The position numbers and the translations under genes were made by a program. 6,799 bases of DNA, from NCBI GenBank assembly GCA_946479895.1, contig CAMLHT010000210.1:1-6799 (forward strand), read 5' to 3'. The stretch comes from an uncultured Gemmatimonadota bacterium. GTDB taxonomy: Bacteria; Gemmatimonadota; Gemmatimonadetes; Gemmatimonadales; Gemmatimonadaceae. A model generated the notes under the pieces. It did not search any database. It saw only the letters and a program-made list of their open reading frames with translations, and was not told the origin of the DNA. Positions 5,182-6,799 of this stretch are shown piece after piece; the stretch's first letter is position 1, and each line of letters starts with the position of its first letter.

Positions 5182-6375
5182 CTACGTGGTTGGCGGGTTG
5201 AAACCCGCGTGCTGCGAATCGATCCAGGACTTGTGGTAGGAGTCGTCCTCGATCCTGGTCGCCGCCGCGCAAACGTGCATCGGGCGGAACGAGTCCATCA
5301 TCACCGCCAGCTCATCGGTCCGCTGCGCCCCGATGGACGCCTCGGCCCGGCCCGGATGCGGACCGTGCGGAATGCCGTCCGGATGCAGCGTGATCGAGCC
5401 GAACTCGATGCCCTTCCGGCTCATGAACTCCGACGACGCATAGTACAGGACTTCATCGGAGTCGACGTTGCTGTGATTGTAGGGCGCCGGGATTGCGTTC
5501 GGATCGAAGTCGTACGGCCGGGGGCAGAACGAGCAGATCACGAAGCCGTCGCCCTCGAACGTCTGGTGCACCGGCGGCGGCTGGTGGATGCGGCCGACGA
5601 TCGGCTCGAAGTCCGCGATGTTGAAGATCCACGGGTAGAAGTACCCGTCCCAGCCGACCACGTCGAACGGATGGTGGTCGAGGACCATCTCCGTCAGCCA
5701 GTCGTGCTGCTTCACGAGGATCCGGAAGTCGCCCATCTCGTCGTGCGTCTGCAGCTCGAGCGGCCGGCGGATGTCGCGCTCGGAGTACGGCGCGCCCTCC
5801 TTGAGCTGCCCGAACTCGTTGCGATAGCGCTTCGGCCAGCGGATGTGCCCCCGGCTCTCGAAGACGAGCAGCTTCGGCTGCTCCTTCTTCAGGTCGAACT
5901 TGTACCGATGCAGGATGCCGCGGTGGATGACGATGTAGTCGCCCTCGCGGAACGGCAGGTCGCCGTACACCGACTCGAGGACGCCGCTGCCCTTGGCGAC
6001 GTAGACGCACTCGTCCGACTGCGCGTTCCGGTAGAAGTGCGGATCCACTTCGTCCGGCTCGACGTACAGCATCGCGATGTCCTGGTTGAACATCAGCGGC
6101 AGGCGGTCGAGCGTCGCGCTTCCCCCGGGCTTCACCTTCGACGTCTTGAAGTGCCGGTGCCGGAGCGTCTGGTCATCGTCGGCCACGAAGGCCATGTTCC
6201 GGATCCGCTTCGCCGACTTGATCGTCGTCGGCGGATGCACGTGGTACAGCAGCGACGACGTGCCGGTGAAGCCCTCGTGCCCCATCAGCTCCTCGGCGTA
6301 GATACCGCCGTTGGGCTTCCGGAAGGCCGTGTGACGCTTCGGAGGGATCGAGCCGAGTGTGTGGTAGATGGGCAT
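5182..6375 (-). CDS. hmgA: Homogentisate 1,2-dioxygenase
   Basis: This Fe(II) enzyme opens the ring of homogentisate with O2 to give 4-maleylacetoacetate, the step after 4-hydroxyphenylpyruvate dioxygenase in tyrosine degradation. The 397-residue protein is a little shorter than the roughly 430-445 of the human and Pseudomonas enzymes. The C-terminal cupin keeps the metal-site layout: H301 (NHSN), an acidic pair D307/E308 (DSDEV) and H337 (LHPDGIPHGPH). H301 and H337 are 36 residues apart, the same as human H335 and H371, and H331 matches human H365. Human E341 lies six residues after its first histidine. Here D307 is at +6 and E308 at +7, so the acidic ligand is probably E308 in a slightly shifted loop. 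ESVYGDLPFREGDYIVIHRGILHRYKF (134-160) is the N-terminal cupin segment. The ATG at 6375 lies 73 bp from the upstream hppD stop, with no Shine-Dalgarno and an inverted repeat directly before it. The two genes very likely form one transcript. Confidence 0.93.
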   Translation of the reverse strand: MPIYHTLGSIPPKRHTAFRKPNGGIYAEELMGHEGFTGTSSLLYHVHPPTTIKSAKRIRNMAFVADDDQTLRHRHFKTSKVKPGGSATLDRLPLMFNQDIAMLYVEPDEVDPHFYRNAQSDECVYVAKGSGVLESVYGDLPFREGDYIVIHRGILHRYKFDLKKEQPKLLVFESRGHIRWPKRYRNEFGQLKEGAPYSERDIRRPLELQTHDEMGDFRILVKQHDWLTEMVLDHHPFDVVGWDGYFYPWIFNIADFEPIVGRIHQPPPVHQTFEGDGFVICSFCPRPYDFDPNAIPAPYNHSNVDSDEVLYYASSEFMSRKGIEFGSITLHPDGIPHGPHPGRAEASIGAQRTDELAVMMDSFRPMHVCAAATRIEDDSYHKSWIDSQHAGFNPPTT

Positions 6376-6378
6376 GGT

Positions 6379-6448
6379 GGTGGATCGGTGTGTCGGTGGA
6401 TCAGTGATTCAGTGGCCGATCCACTGGCCCACCGATCCACCGATCCAC
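6379..6448. repeat. 8-bp tandem repeats and inverted repeat between hppD and hmgA
   Basis: On the plus strand, CGATCCAC occurs at 6417-6424, 6433-6440 and 6441-6448, with a degenerate copy TGGCCCAC at 6425-6432, giving four 8-bp units in register that end exactly at the hppD stop codon. GGTGGATCGGTG (6379-6390) is the perfect complement of CACCGATCCACC (6430-6441), making a 12-bp stem. Within it CAGTGG (6410-6415) pairs with CCACTG (6421-6426). The stem starts three bases upstream of the hmgA ATG, where a ribosome would bind. Such short-unit repeats are common between genes in related genomes, as I recall; their role is unknown. Confidence 0.75.

Positions 6449-6799
<351 letters not shown>

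Noticed and set aside
6417..6448. CRISPR array
   Set aside because: The repeat units are only 8 bp with no spacers between them, so this is a simple tandem repeat.

Overview
The window is a GC-rich, gene-dense bacterial chromosomal segment. It most resembles Gemmatimonadota or a neighbouring soil or metagenome lineage. This placement rests on the kinase style (a PknB-like domain with a long phylum-specific-looking tail), a secreted carboxypeptidase-regulatory-like protein, the high GC content, and intergenic hairpin repeats of a kind I recall from such genomes. No database search was possible, so the placement is an inference.

Layout from left to right. Positions 1-75 hold a short hairpin repeat and a possible promoter. 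A crotonase-family enoyl-CoA hydratase/isomerase follows (76-822, +). It converges on a Glu/Leu/Phe/Val-type amino acid dehydrogenase homologue (919-2100, -), and a hairpin lies between them. A 64-bp divergent gap separates the dehydrogenase from a membrane-anchored Ser/Thr protein kinase (2165-3871, +). The kinase converges, with only 24 bp between stop codons, on a secreted protein with an N-terminal carboxypeptidase-regulatory-like domain (3896-4948, -, GTG start). A 233-bp gap carries a very strong nested inverted repeat, probably the terminator of the next operon. The right end is a tyrosine-degradation operon on the minus strand: homogentisate 1,2-dioxygenase (5182-6375) preceded by the C-terminal part of 4-hydroxyphenylpyruvate dioxygenase (6449 to the window edge).

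Metabolically, the two dioxygenases act in sequence: 4-hydroxyphenylpyruvate to homogentisate to maleylacetoacetate. The dehydrogenase and the crotonase could also belong to amino-acid catabolism, but their substrates are not determined by the sequence. The kinase and the secreted protein show no evident link to this pathway.

No CRISPR array, transposase, phage gene, tRNA or rRNA was seen, and there is no clear sign of an undescribed multi-gene system. The less ordinary material is in the gaps: four of the six intergenic or leader stretches contain palindromic or tandem repeats of different types. The other two items are the uncharacterised C-terminal module of the kinase and the residue changes in the crotonase and dehydrogenase active sites.
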